From NCBI GenBank assembly GCA_014529385.2, contig CM043971.1, forward strand, positions 87,558,840 to 87,622,839: DNA of 64,000 bases, in the 5' to 3' direction. A program made the translations under genes and the position numbers. This DNA is from Adiantum capillus-veneris (lineage: Eukaryota; Streptophyta; Polypodiopsida; Polypodiales; Pteridaceae). This document shows, piece after piece, positions 34,063 to 45,079 of this stretch. How positions within the stretch are numbered: position 1 is the stretch's first letter; every line of letters begins with the position of its first letter. The notes beneath the pieces are model-generated. The model was not told the origin of the DNA. It worked only from the letters and a program-made list of their open reading frames with translations, and did no database searches.

Positions 34063-34815
34063 TGTTAGGAAATAAGACGTAGCTAAATAGATAATTGAGT
34101 ACATTACTTAATGGAGAGAGACAGATTTATATACACGAGATTATAGAGTAGAGAGAGAGAGAGAGTACACACGATATACGTGGTTCACCCAATGTGGGCT
34201 ACGTCCACGGGAAAGCAGCCACTCAATGGCTTTAGTACTTCAAAACAAGAAGTAGTTTAGAAAGGGATTATACCCTTAATGGAGCTCCCGCCTTGCTTCA
34301 CTCTCACCACCTCACACTCACCTTGTTGCATCAACTTCACACTATGAAATGTGTGTAGAAATGCCCTCCTTTTATAGGCCAAAAGGGCTGCCCTCTCTTA
34401 TGAGAGACAGCCATGTGTAGCCGCCCTTGTGCGAATAAGTCCAAATCGGACCCTCCAATCCGCCCATGTGTGGCCGCCCTTGAGAAGACAAGTCCGCTTT
34501 TGAATTGGGCCACCGGCCATTGACTTCCGACCACCGGCCATCGGCCATTGACTACCGGCCACCGGCCAACCGACTGATTGTTTTCCAACCACTTTCCAGC
34601 CGCCATCCGGCCATAATATTCCGGCGAAAAAAAGTCTCGGGGGCCTCCGCCCCGGAGGCCTTTAAAGTTGCCCCTGATTCTTGTCTGTGAAAATTTTGGT
34701 TTCCGGTGAGTGATTTTCCTTCACGCACGATGGCTTCTCCTCGTAATGGGGGCCTTACAAATGTGCGCTTTTACCACAGAAAATTACAAGGGTAAATCAG
34801 GCTCCATACTTAACA
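34063..34815 (-). repeat. Copia 2, 5' LTR (right)
   Basis: 753 bp, matching 29262-30048. It differs by fewer minisatellite units (about 34505-34570) and by a GC-rich hairpin-forming insert, GGGGGCCTCCGCCCCGGAGG, near 34640-34661 in place of the AT-rich sequence in the other LTR. Confidence 0.95.
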
Positions 34816-34908
34816 AATAATACATTATATTGCTAAGAAAATCATAATATCTTGGAAATTTGAAGGGCAAGGGTGCCTCTAGTGAGACTGAGTACCTATG
34901 TGCTTGAT

Positions 34909-34910
<2 letters not shown>

Positions 34911-34955
<45 letters not shown>
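34911..34955. repeat. (TA)n microsatellite
   Basis: About 22 TA repeats. Confidence 0.95.
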
Positions 34956-34958
<3 letters not shown>

Positions 34959-35163
34959 GAGGAAGTCAAGGAATGTAAACCCTATGTTGTGGACTTGAAT
35001 GCTTTGAAGGAACACATGAGCAAAGTAGAGCATGACCATGTATTGAAAGAGGAGAAATTTGACACCATGAGCCGGGATGAATGCTCCATAAATATGCACA
35101 AGCAAATCTTGGGCTTATGTATGTGGTAGAAATGCGGTTCCTAATTCCTCCCTCATCTAGGTT

Positions 35164-36377
35164 ATGGCTCAAACAAACAATGTGGATGTAGAGGAGTTGA
35201 GGGAACGGGAGCGACGTTCCAAGAACATTGTTATTCGTGGAATTGCCAAAGAGAAGTTAGAGACACCTCCTTCTCTTGCGATTGTTATAAAATATTTCTT
35301 CAAAACCCACTTTGGCAAGTCAGGAGTTATGGTTTATGGAGCACATAGTGTGGGTAATCAAAGAGGTCCTTGCTTGGGAGAACGGCCAATTGTGTGCACC
35401 ATGCCGGATGAGACCAAATCAATCATTATCCTTGATAATAGCTAGATCTATTTGAGGGATAATTTTAAAAAAATATGTGAAGATCGCACTATTAAGAAAC
35501 AAAATATGCATCGCAAGGCATATGAGGAGAGGAAATTAAAAAAAGGAGATCTATCATGAAGAAAATGTACCCAAGAAGGAGGCAAGTACCTCAAGTAAAT
35601 AGGAATATACAATGAAGTATGCTTTTGAAATTGCAATGGATACCCATGGAATGCATGGGCATTGATGAGCTGACAAGCAAAGCCGATGTTGCACTTCTTG
35701 CTGAAACTTGGGAGCATGATACACAAAGGATTAACAGATTGGAGGATTACAATGTACATTCATTGATGTGGTCAAAGAAAATCAACAAAGAGCTCTGGCA
35801 AGAAGGGGTATCAATATGTGTGGTTAAGAAAGGATTTGAAGATTTTGTATCAATTGTGAAAAATGACAAGCACAAACATTATGTATGAGTGAAATATGAC
35901 AGCAAAAAGAGCACCCATTTTTATAGCCGGTTTCTACATTCCTCATATGATTCCCCTTTTTATGCTTGCATGGATAGATATCATCCATTTTTTGATTTAG
36001 AGGAGGACGTTACTTATTATAAATACAAAGGTGATGTTTGTCTTTGGGGATAAGAATGCTCACACAAAAGAATTGCAAGATGATACTCAACAATTTGATA
36101 TGCCATTCAATTCAAGGGAGTTGGAGGAAGTTCACTTGTATGATCGTACTTCAATGGATGCGAAAGAGTTGAATCACTATGGAAAGTTAATTTTACACAT
36201 GTTTAATAGAGTGGGTATACTCATTGCCAATGGTGTATCTTTGTGGAGTGGGCCCATGGATTTACATGTAGAAAACATAACGGGGATAGTGTGATTGACT
36301 ATATGCTACTCTCTGAAGCCATCATGTATCGCATAAAGAGTTTTATGCTTGTCCAATGGGCCCCAAAATCAGACCAT
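35164..36377 (+). pseudogene. LINE ORF1-like segment and endonuclease domain
   Basis: Positions 35164-35560 read a charged N-terminal segment with ERERRSKNIVIRGIAKEKLE, GERPIVCTMPDETKSIII and a basic end, like ORF1 of L1-type LINEs. From about 35640 an apurinic-type endonuclease follows: VALLAETWEHD (metal-binding Glu), GVSICVVKKGF, an SPFY segment, VFGDKNAHT (usually GDxNA), the R.S.D segment, GILIANG, VIDYMLLSEA, and the terminal SDH at 36369-36377. Stops near 35446, 35887, 36030 and 36292 and frame shifts break it. Reverse transcriptase is not present downstream. Intact, the endonuclease nicks target DNA to prime reverse transcription. Confidence 0.8.
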
Positions 36378-36379
36378 TG

Positions 36380-37621
36380 AACCTTATGTATTGAACTTGC
36401 ATGTAGGGAAGCAACAAAGCATGATAATCTCAGCCAAAGGGAAGAGACGTTATCACTATTTATGGATTTCAAATCGACACCTATGTACATTGAAATGGTT
36501 GAGCAAAAGTTATGGATGACAAAGCTTCAATACGACACACCATTGAAAACTAAATGATACAATGTCTGTGTAAAAGACTGACAAACGAAAAAATTGAAAA
36601 CTGAAACTGAACAGAGCTAAAGTGAAATGGAATGAAAAGGAAATGAAATGGGATGAAATGAAATGATGCTGGGATCAAGATCGTAGATCCTATCTTATGA
36701 TATCCAACATCAATATTTGGCGAAGCTCATCAATGTCCTTCGTAGTGAGTATTCTGACTAGGCATCTCCCATGTTTGGCCAGAATAGTTTGGACCCTCTG
36801 TTGCAACTTCCACATCGATGTCTCAATGACCCTCGCAATCGTGGGCATCTGGATCTCCCAAGTTCAATTGCCTTGTCAATTAGTGTACCTCTGTTTTACA
36901 GGTGGACTCTAACGTCTCTTGTGAGGCCTACTCATTTGAATGTCGTGCATGTAGTATGAAAAAATTAGCGATCTCCCTCTGTGAGTGTCTCCTACTATTT
37001 GGTCTCCCCAAGAGTCTCTCCGTGTGTTTGCGCAGCTCCAATAAAAATAGCCCAAGGCATCTCTAATCTCTTGATATCTCATAACTTCAGCCAATGGTCC
37101 AAAACGCTCTCTAAATAGCTCGAGGGGTGCACTATATAATCGTGTTAATGTATAACGTGAGTTTGAAAGGAGAGGTTTTAAAATGCAAAAACTTTAGGCA
37201 ATTTAACAGAGATACATTAAAATAAGGGGTTTTTATATTCAAATTTGGAAAAAAAAAACTAAATTAAGGGGTCATTTTATTCATTCAGACATGTTAAAAG
37301 AGGGGTTTTTTAATACCCCGCGAATGCATGTTATATAGGGGGTACTGACTAGTGAACCCCTCGAGCTGAATAGGCAGTGGAAACATCCTCATATCTCATA
37401 GTAGACTAGGCAGTAATAGAGGTGATGTAACTCTATCTCTCGGGGGATTCACTCTATATAAAAAAGGAGACGCCACCTACGAGCGGAAAACTTTGATAAA
37501 ACCCCTATATACAACTCGTATTGGGAATATGACCCCCCTTTATACGCTTATACGACAATCAATACAAAAAACTATCATACCCCCATCTTACATATATAAT
37601 TTAGGTCTCACATTATGTAAC
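36380..37621. other. No gene seen
   Basis: There is AT-rich sequence with AATG-rich stretches near 36625-36665 and no recognisable domains. It ends at the terminal inverted repeat of the new transposon. Confidence 0.4.
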
Positions 37622-37654
37622 CATTAGGGGAATTTTGAGGTCATTTTTGTGCCT
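37622..37654 (+). repeat. Terminal inverted repeat, left, copy 1
   Basis: It matches the reverse complement of 45080-45111 with one mismatch over about 32 bp. Both then continue into GTAGAGAGAGAG-like sequence. CATTA also occurs 11 bp further left (37612-37616), so the exact first base is uncertain. Confidence 0.9.
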
Positions 37655-38001
37655 TTTAGCGTGTAGAGAGAGAGTGGTCTCAACCAATGGTTGAAGAGCT
37701 TCCGTTACGGAACCTCTATTTTTGAAAACTCACAAAAAAAGCAAATAGTCTATCTTTACTGCAACTTTGAGCTGGTAAATAGCAATGTAAACAAGTAAAA
37801 GTGCAAAGGCATTTAATAGCTGTCGCTTTTAGAAAGACGTACTTCTCATATTATATTGTTTTCATTTTGCACGTTGCCATCATAAAACAACATTTGGATT
37901 ATATCTCATGATCTTTTCCAGTTTTGAACCGTTTTTTGCACATTCTGCTTATTCTTCTCTTGAACTCAGACTAGACTTCTCTGCTCATTTCTTTTTTCAC
38001 C

Positions 38002-38676
38002 ATGGAATCTTCATCACGATCAAAACGACCAAGAACTTCCATTGAAGCCATTATCACTTACAACACGACTGATCAAAATGGACAGAGTAGAATTTCTATA
38101 TTCATGCCCATTGTAGTTTCTATAGACTTTAGACTCAGAAAATCTAGAACAATGTTTTCAATGAAGACTTTAGACTCAGCAAATGTACTTGAATTTGTGG
38201 ATGAGGGTTGGAACACCAAAACAATGAATGGAATCACTTGTTATGTGCAAGCTGGCTCAATTGCTTGCAAATACATGATAGGGACACAAAACTTCATTAT
38301 GTCATTTTATTACTGAAGATGGCACTATGTTGGTGGTCAGCTAACTCCACTTGATCAAGACATGGAGGACTTCATTGATAGCCCAATAGAAGACATTGAT
38401 ATATGGGTAAACAATGAGCATCTGTCAATTGTAAAGATAAGAGGCATGTGTAGCTTACAACAATTGAGATTGGACCTGCAAAATGATGAAATTGAACTGC
38501 CCACAACATTCTGCTTTCAAGTAAATGGTAGAAAGGTAGCTATTATGCCTAAAAGTCTCTTGTTCTCTTATTGGTTCTTTATTTAACTTTGACTGTTTTT
38601 GTAGGTATCAAAAAGGGATGAAAACAGGCTACAGTGCAAGGACATCTTGGATGGCATTGTACATTTGGTGCCTTAA
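38002..38676 (+). pseudogene. Element gene D: unknown protein with possible ubiquitin-like C-terminal part
   Basis: Exon 1 is 38002-38535 and exon 2 is 38605-38676 (AAG|GTAGCT donor, TTTGTAG acceptor, frame kept), about 200 codons ending in TAA. The start MESSSRSKRPRTSIE is basic and may act as a nuclear signal. The only break is an in-frame TGA near 38314. The C-terminal 90 residues (SIVKIRGMCSLQQLRLDLQ, then LPTTFCFQVNGRKVSKRDE and CKDIL) follow the strand-helix-strand rhythm of ubiquitin-like folds, with a FxVNG turn. There is no terminal Gly-Gly, so it would not be a conjugated modifier. The fold call is inference; sharing an element with an Ulp1 gene is suggestive only. Confidence 0.55.
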
Positions 38677-38692
38677 ACATCCTTCAAGGCAA

Positions 38693-38790
38693 TTTTGTAA
38701 CACATGCCCTGCGAGGATCTTATTTTGTATCACATGACCTACAAGGATCTTATTTTGTATCACATGATTTAAAAGGATCTTTATTTTGTT
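38693..38790. repeat. 31-bp tandem repeat, three units
   Basis: Units of about 31 bp contain GTATCACATGACCTACAAGGATCTTATTTT with variants. They lie just after gene D in the gap between the convergent genes D and H3-Ulp1. Confidence 0.85.
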
Positions 38791-38984
38791 ATTGAAATGC
38801 AACTTTTTCAAACATCCAATGATTTGATTTTGTAACAGAGTCTTAAAACAAGTATTCAATTTCAAATATTTGCACTTACATACAAGGGTCCATACAAGGG
38901 CCAATTGGTTACAAGTGGGCTATAGAATAGACAATTGGATACAATAGAGAACTGAGAAGCTTGATACAAGTGGGCTACAATAAG

Positions 38985-41059
38985 CTAGAATAGTTTTTTG
39001 GCAAGAGTTTTCCTGTCCCTAGGGGACTTCCTTAATGGGGTTGGTGCTTTTGCAGGAGATTTTCTTTTTGAAGTGGGCTCTTTTGTCCTGGGAGATTTTC
39101 TTTTTGAAGTGGGCTTGACTGGAGGGCTTGAAGGCTGCTTCCTCTTTCTCTTATCATCCATCTCTTCACTTGCCTTTTCCTGCTCACCACTCTCTTCTTC
39201 ATCGTCCAGCTTTGCTTTCCCCTTCTCTTCAACATCATCATCTTCAAATACCTCTTGCAGTTCTCCATTTGCTTCAATCATATACTTGATAATCCTTGCT
39301 CTTGTCAACCATAGCACTCTCTGTTGATCTATACAAGGCAATAGAAAGCAAGTTTTAGGAACAATAAAATGAGAAAAAATACAGCTGGCAAATATGAAAT
39401 ATGCTATACTTCTATATCCTGATTGTCATTGCAGTATATGAAGTCCAAGAGGAGCTTGGCATTTGTCAATACCCTCCATCCACATGAATGGCTTTCAGGC
39501 TGGATTGGAACCTGCAATTCATTACATGTATTTTTGGGAAAAAATCTTTGAGGATAATCCATTGAAGTGAACAAAGCATAAAGAATTCCAACCTTCACCA
39601 CTACAAAATGGATGTCATTCAGCATCTATAAATCTTATAGTAGCACTATCCAAAATTCTTTATAAATGAGGTTCTGCTTTACTAAAAGTATGTGCTTATG
39701 GTTTACAAAATGTGTCTGCTGCTATACTTACAATTTTGCTTGACCATGTACTCCAGCAAGAGAATTGACAAAGTAGCATTTTCTTTTCACAATATCAATT
39801 GCAATTAAACTCCAATGTGAGCTATGAAAACAAGCCTCAGTTAGCCTTCTAATGTGAATTAGCAAATTCTCTTCACAAGGTGTAGGTAGAAAACTTACCT
39901 CTCATGATAAGGAATCAAGAAAAATTCACAGATTTCCAAGTCCACATGAGTCAACCACTTTGTGAGCTCTCTAATGTTTGTCTCTGTCCTGAGAAATTGG
40001 GAGATAGCAGGGTCTAAAATCTCCACCTTTTGTTGAAGGTCTGGCTCATATGAATGCATCATTAACCTGGTAAAGAGTTCTTGTTATATAAAGAGTTCTT
40101 GCTATAAACAAAAATACAGAGGAAAACAAAAACAACCTAAGGCATGTGATAAGGAGTGGAGAATTCATCTCCTTGGTCCAGTCCTTGAGAATTTCCAAGG
40201 TCTCAGAGTCAAGTGAATTGTAATCCTCCCTAGGATCCTCCCCACTAGATAGAGTGACAACAAAACCAGTAGGATTGACACTCCTCAAGAGGGGCACTGG
40301 CTGAGGTTCCAACAGGTCAAGCTCCTTTCTCTCTGCAATTTCCTTGTCTTACTTGGCTCTCTTTTTCCTTTCCTTTTCGTCTTCTTTAGTAATATCAAAA
40401 ACTCCTACTTCAGGCTCCTTGGGCTTCCTCCATGGAGGAATGTTGAGAATATTGAATGCCTTTATATCATGCATAGGGACAGGCTCCAAAATTTTTGAAA
40501 ACCTGTATGTCAGCCTCCTAAGAGTGATCATGTCTTTGTCCATCAGAGTAACCCTATGGGCATGAGCTGCACAAATATAGGCATCTTGGAAAATCTCAAT
40601 CATAAAGTCCTCAGAAGCCTCCTGGATACATGCCAATGCAGTACTAGTCCACCTCATGGAAATCTTATACTCCTCTACAACTTGTCTGCACAGTCTCTGG
40701 AAGGGCAGTTTGGGAATTGCAAGATTGATGGCCTTTATGGCCTTCCTTATCTCTCTTAGACATTTGACCCTCTGCTTGAACTTTCTCTTTGTAAGGAGAG
40801 GCTTAAGCTGCACAGGCTTGGAAGCTTTCCTCTGATGTGTATCTTTCCTTTTGCTTGTTTTAGGGTCGGGTAGAGAAGAATCCTTCCTCTGAGATTTGGT
40901 CTTCTTTGTGCCAGCAAAGGTTGGTTTGCCAGGATCTTTAGAAGTGGATGGTTGGTTTGGTAAAGTACTAGCTGAAGCTTTGCTAGGCTTAGGAATCTCT
41001 TCTTCATCTTTGGATAGAGGCTCATCAACTTTCCTTGCAGTCTTCTTGGTCCTTGCCAT
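38985..41059 (-). pseudogene. Element gene: histone H3-like fold fused to Ulp1/C48 protease domain and basic tail
   Basis: Proposed exons: 41059-40137, 40066-39899, 39821-39732, 39625-39599, 39511-39410 and 39320-38985. Residues 1-10 are MARTKKTARK, identical to histone H3. A long Lys/Ser/Pro tail (11-97) leads into an H3-type fold (about 98-185) with LREIRK, KLPFQRL, IQEASEDF and HAHRVTLMDKD; RWT and RVTLM resemble centromeric H3. The frame meets TAA at 40349-40351, then continues in the same frame. Exons 2-5 give a C48 cysteine-protease pattern: His in SHWSLIAID, Asn in CYFVNSL, and Gln and Cys in VPIQPESHSCGW. The last exon ends in repeated SKRKSP/LRKSPRD motifs, like histone H1 tails. The join between exons 3 and 4 does not keep frame as I read it. 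Expected location: nucleus. Activity is unproven. Confidence 0.75.
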
Positions 41060-41535
41060 CTTCAAAAGGAATAGGAATGATTGTTGCACAACAAACAACA
41101 AACATTAGTAACAAACAATAAACATTTTTTTCCTATTATGACACCCCGTGCGGGATAACCATAGCATTGGAAGTTTCCACCTTCCAAGCGGCTCGCGACC
41201 GAGTGACACCCCGTAGGCGAAATAGCAAAGCGAGGAAAAAGTTCACACATACAAAGATCGCGCACGGGGTGACGGGGTGACGATTGTTCTTCTTGGTCCT
41301 CGCCATCTTCAAAAGGAATAGGAATGATTGCTGCACAACAAACAACAAACATTAGTAACAAACAACAAACATTTTTTTCCTATTATGACACCCCGTGTGG
41401 GATAACCATAGCATTGGAAGTTTTCACCTTCCAAGCGGCTCACGACCGAGTGACACCCCGTAGGCGAAATAGCAAAGCGAGGAAAAACTTCACACATACA
41501 AAGATCGCGCACGGGGTGACGGGGTGACAATTGTT
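41041..41535. repeat. 247-bp tandem duplication of the H3-like gene's start and promoter
   Basis: 41041-41287 and 41288-41534 are nearly identical. The duplication copies the first codons, so a second ATG at about 41306 on the minus strand gives MARTKK and then runs into non-coding sequence. The functional start is taken as 41059 because only that one leads into the histone fold. Confidence 0.95.
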
Positions 41536-41910
41536 CCAAGTGCGGGTAAAATTGGGTTGTGAAAGCGCCGCAAGAATCGGATAATAGCGCAACAAGAATC
41601 GGGAAAAATTGGGCAAGAATGTGCTCGATTTGAGTGCTTCTCGGGCTTGTATAGGGCGCTATGCGCAACTCCCTAGGTGCACAACTCCCTAGGCGCATAC
41701 TAGCCGTTGGGCACAAACTTAGAGGCGGAAACCGCTTGGCACACCCCCCGAGGCGACATTTTTGGCCATATAAACAACCTACCCAACCCACTTTTCCACT
41801 CATTGTCCTTCACAAGGCTAGAAATAAAGCCTCCAAGCGACACCCCGCGACACCCCGTGCGCGAATTTTGAAGGTGTCGACCGCTTACCCAGTGACACGC
41901 CGTAAGCAAA
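41130..41910. promoter_or_regulatory. Divergent promoter region with iterated GACACCCCG motif
   Basis: The intergenic region between the minus-strand H3-like gene and plus-strand gene B holds about ten copies of GACACCCCG(T) or its complement, for example near 41143, 41204, 41262, 41390, 41451, 41511 and 41840-41860. Local GC content is clearly higher than in the AT-rich surroundings. Clustered repeats in a shared promoter suggest binding sites for an element or host factor. Confidence 0.6.
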
Positions 41911-42172
41911 TTTATTGAGTGCCAACTCTCTCCTCACCCTCACAGCTCGCATAGCAAGTGACACAATTTGTTGTAATTCTTTCTTGCTTGCTTAGATTTA
42001 CAACTTGCATACTTGTTTGTAAACCATTATTAGTTTTTTGCATTATTAAGGAAGGGTAGTTTATTGATATATTTTAGTCATAGAAGAAATATATTTCTTA
42101 ATGTCATGTCTACTTCTTAATGTCTTGATGGACTTCTCTTTTCTCTTTCTCAGACATTTGTGGATTGTCCTA

Positions 42173-43591
42173 ATGGATACAGAGGATATGCAAGAGACCG
42201 CTGATGAGAGGCTGATGTCTTTTCTTTACAAAGTTAATGAACTTGCAAGATTTCAAAGTGTCAAAGAGATTTTTAATGATGCCTTTGAGCTTCAACTACT
42301 TGTGGATGGCTTCTCCACACAAATTAGTGAATTGATAGAGATATATACAGCATTGACCAAAGATCACAGGCTTGATAATCTTGTTCATTTTCTTGATATA
42401 TGCAAAGCAGGTAGCTTGGCAAGGACAGGTATTGCAAAGAAGTGTTCAAGCCTTCATCCAGACTGGAAAAAGATCATAAAGCCTTGCAAATTTCCTGGTA
42501 ATATGCATTGCCAGTTGGTAGAGTATGACCTTGGACTTATCATTTTCTTCAGTGTACTCCCAACACCAGAGGGCAAACAGATTCCAAAGCAGATTTCTCA
42601 GGCTGAGGAGGACCAGGAGGAAGAGGAGGAAGAGGAGAGGGAGATGGAGTTCCATGAAGAGGAAGAGAAACTACAAAGCATTGAGATGTTGGACATTGCA
42701 AAATTTAAAGCAGAAAACATCACTAAAGTGGAGAATGTTGACATTGAGGATGAAGATGTTGATCCTTTGCATTGCACAACAACATTTTCCACATACAAAG
42801 TTAACAAAAAGGAATATGTTTTGTTGAATGACATTCAGCATCGTTTTGATATAAGGGAAGTTTTGGCTGAGTGGGGATGTAATGACATAGGATTCATTGA
42901 TTACTCTTCTTGCCCCTTAGCAGTCTTGGACACAGAGGTAGAAAATTTTATTGACAGCTCAAGTGTTGGAAAGCTTGTGCAGGACATTGTTCTGAGATAT
43001 GAGCAACAGGGTGTACGTTTTGAAGAGGAGTTCAATGAGATCCAAAAAAGGCTTAAAATAGAGCATATGGGAGAGGAAAAGACCAGAGATTATGAAGTAA
43101 GAGCAACTAGATCCATTGATATATGGGAACCTACCTTTTTTGAGGAGGATGAGTCTCCTAAGGTATGTTTATGACCATTTTGCTTTGTCTAATTAATGTG
43201 CCAAACAATTAACCAAGACATATTTTTGCAGATTGAAATACTGGACACAGACAAATTCCTTGGCAGGGGGAAGGGTTCCAGACCATTAAATTTAGGAAGG
43301 AACCAGAGCTTGGGACACTTTATTGGGAAGCTCAACAAAGAGACTGTCATTATATTCCATAACAAGTTTACAAGAGAACCATTGCTGCCAATGCTTGCAA
43401 TTAAAGCACTTGCAAAGGTTGTTGGTTCATATCAGCTTCCTCCAGGGTTAGAGAAGTTAATATTGGTGGAAAAGGAGGAAGCCATCAGAATTTTTGGATT
43501 CTTCCCTGGCCTTATTGGTTTTAGAGCTGGTTATTTTGCCACAATGGCATCCTATGTGCTTGCTCACATCCTATGGGACCTCATTTCTTGA
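42173..43591 (+). CDS. Element gene B: acidic protein of unknown function
   Basis: Exon 1 is 42173-43162 and exon 2 is 43232-43591 (AAG|GTATGT donor, TTTTTGCAG acceptor, phase 0), giving 449 codons. I chose MDTEDMQETADERL as start because similarity to copy 2 begins here; the frame is open 24 codons further up, and an upstream exon is possible because a CTTTCTCAG acceptor lies at 42144-42153. A Glu-rich run occupies residues 143-165. Conserved blocks shared with copy 2 include LLNDIQHRFDIRE and DKFLGRGKGSRPLNL followed by QSLGHFIGKLNKET. No family was recognised. The 3' end appears truncated where it abuts gene C at 43591. Confidence 0.6.
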
Positions 43592-44785
43592 TGTACCTTC
43601 AAGACCATGATCTTTGATGGCATTGTGGAGAGCTTTCCACTGGTTATACTTCACATTGGATGAACCCTTCTTGGCATTTACCTTTCCTAGTTTGCCATGA
43701 AACCCTAGGAAAGCTCTGGCCTTCACACCACCAACAAAGACCTTTCTAGGCACATTGTTTCCATTTGAAGATCTCTTCAGGTCTGTTTCAATCTTAACCT
43801 TATTGAGTTCACATTTCTAAACAGCTTGCTATAACCATCTCTGCTAATGCCTACCTTATCCATAGTATATTGCACATCCTCCTTGTCCAAGCAAGAGCTC
43901 TACAAAAATCCCTCAATGCACTGCTCCTTTGCCTTGTTAAACTTCTTCTCTGTGAAAATCTTTTTGGCAACCTTGGGAGGTAAAACATCACAATAATGTT
44001 TAGCTGCCATTTCCATGTTTGATGCAGAGTTTGGTTGTAGCAAAGTCCTAAATCAAAAGGTACAAAATTAACTGATTATTGATCTTGTCCAAATGACACC
44101 AACAAAATAAACAAACAGTGAGCAACTAAATTAAATCATTTAATAAAGAACAGCTGCAATAGGGTCTTAATAACAACCTAACAAAGAAAAGTAACCTACG
44201 CATATTAACAAAGAAAAGTAACCTAAGCATATTAACAAAGAATAGTAGCAACTTAACAATATAAAATAAGCATATATACCTTGCTGCTCTGATTCTCCTG
44301 CTGCAACCTCCTCCACTACGTCTCAAGGCTTCAATGTTCTTTGACTTCTTTTCTCTTTGTCTGTTTCCTAACATTGTATTCTTTCTTCTAGCTTGTTTGA
44401 GCTGAGTTTGTAGCTTTTCGTTGCTCTCTTTACATTCCTCAAGCTGTTGTTTAAGAGTATTTATCATTTGTTTGGCCAAATGATCTTCTAACTTAAGAAT
44501 ATCTCTCTCTACCGCAAGACTCTGTGTATAACCCAGCAAGCCTCTTTGACCATCACCCACAAATTTTATCAAAGATGAACAATTTGATAATGGGGGAGTG
44601 CTCTTTGTCATTGGGTCCACTGGATACAATCTTCCATCAGTCCAGAGATCAATGTGTTTTTTTTAATCTTGCCGCATTGCTTCAAATATGGACGAGGACA
44701 CCTCTGCACATTTGTTTCTCTTGCGCACTGGACAATATTCTTCATTTAGCTCAATGTGTAGATGGTATAAGCTTCTCTTCCCCAT
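43592..44785 (-). pseudogene. Element gene C (transposase candidate), internally deleted copy
   Basis: It starts MGKRSLYHLHIELNEEYCPV at 44785. Exon 1 runs to 44280 (AAG|GTATAT) and contains HIDLWTDGRLYPVDPMTK, a predicted coiled coil (LAKQMINTLKQQLEECKESN) and a basic end. Exon 2 starts near 44053 with TLLQPNSASNMEMAAKHYCD. Aligned with copy 2 (58819-61367), about 0.9 kb between GYSKLFRNVN and VPRKVFVGGVKARAFLGFHG is missing, including the most transposase-like segment, and the 3' end after KYNQWKALHNAIKDH is also lost. Stops at about 44664 and 43910 stand where copy 2 has Gln codons. It is non-functional as a transposase. Confidence 0.75.
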
Positions 44786-45079
44786 GGAAGTCTATTAACA
44801 GTATTTGTTAGAGATAGTACTATAGAGAAAAGCTCTGCAGATACGAGGAAGAAGACGACACAGAAAAGGTTTGTTTCAGCAAGTGAAATTTTGAATTTTG
44901 GGCCAGAACTGACGTTTTCGTTAGTTTTGGAGGGAGTATTTTTTAGAATACTAAAGATCCTAGAAAGATTTGACAATGACATGTTTCCGCGGAGGTAAAA
45001 GGACGCAAACTCACCTTTTTACAAACATTTCACTATTTTTTAAATAAAGTATATATTCTCTCTCTACATATTCTTACAG

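Larger units (their letters stand above)
29262..34815 (-). mobile_element. Complete Ty1/copia retrotransposon, second family
   Basis: It is 5554 bp with LTRs at both ends (TGTTAGGAAATAAG...CATACTTAACA), a primer-binding site, a polypurine tract and a 5-bp target duplication. The coding strand is minus, so the right LTR is the 5' one. The two LTRs are almost identical outside of length changes in a GGCCACCGGCC-type minisatellite and one GC-rich replacement, so insertion looks fairly recent. Even so, gag-pol has three stops and further breaks. Tnt1-like organisation. Confidence 0.97.

Noticed and set aside
41136-41361. Second MARTKK start upstream of the H3-like gene
   Set aside because: It arises from the 247-bp duplication and runs into promoter sequence without a histone fold.
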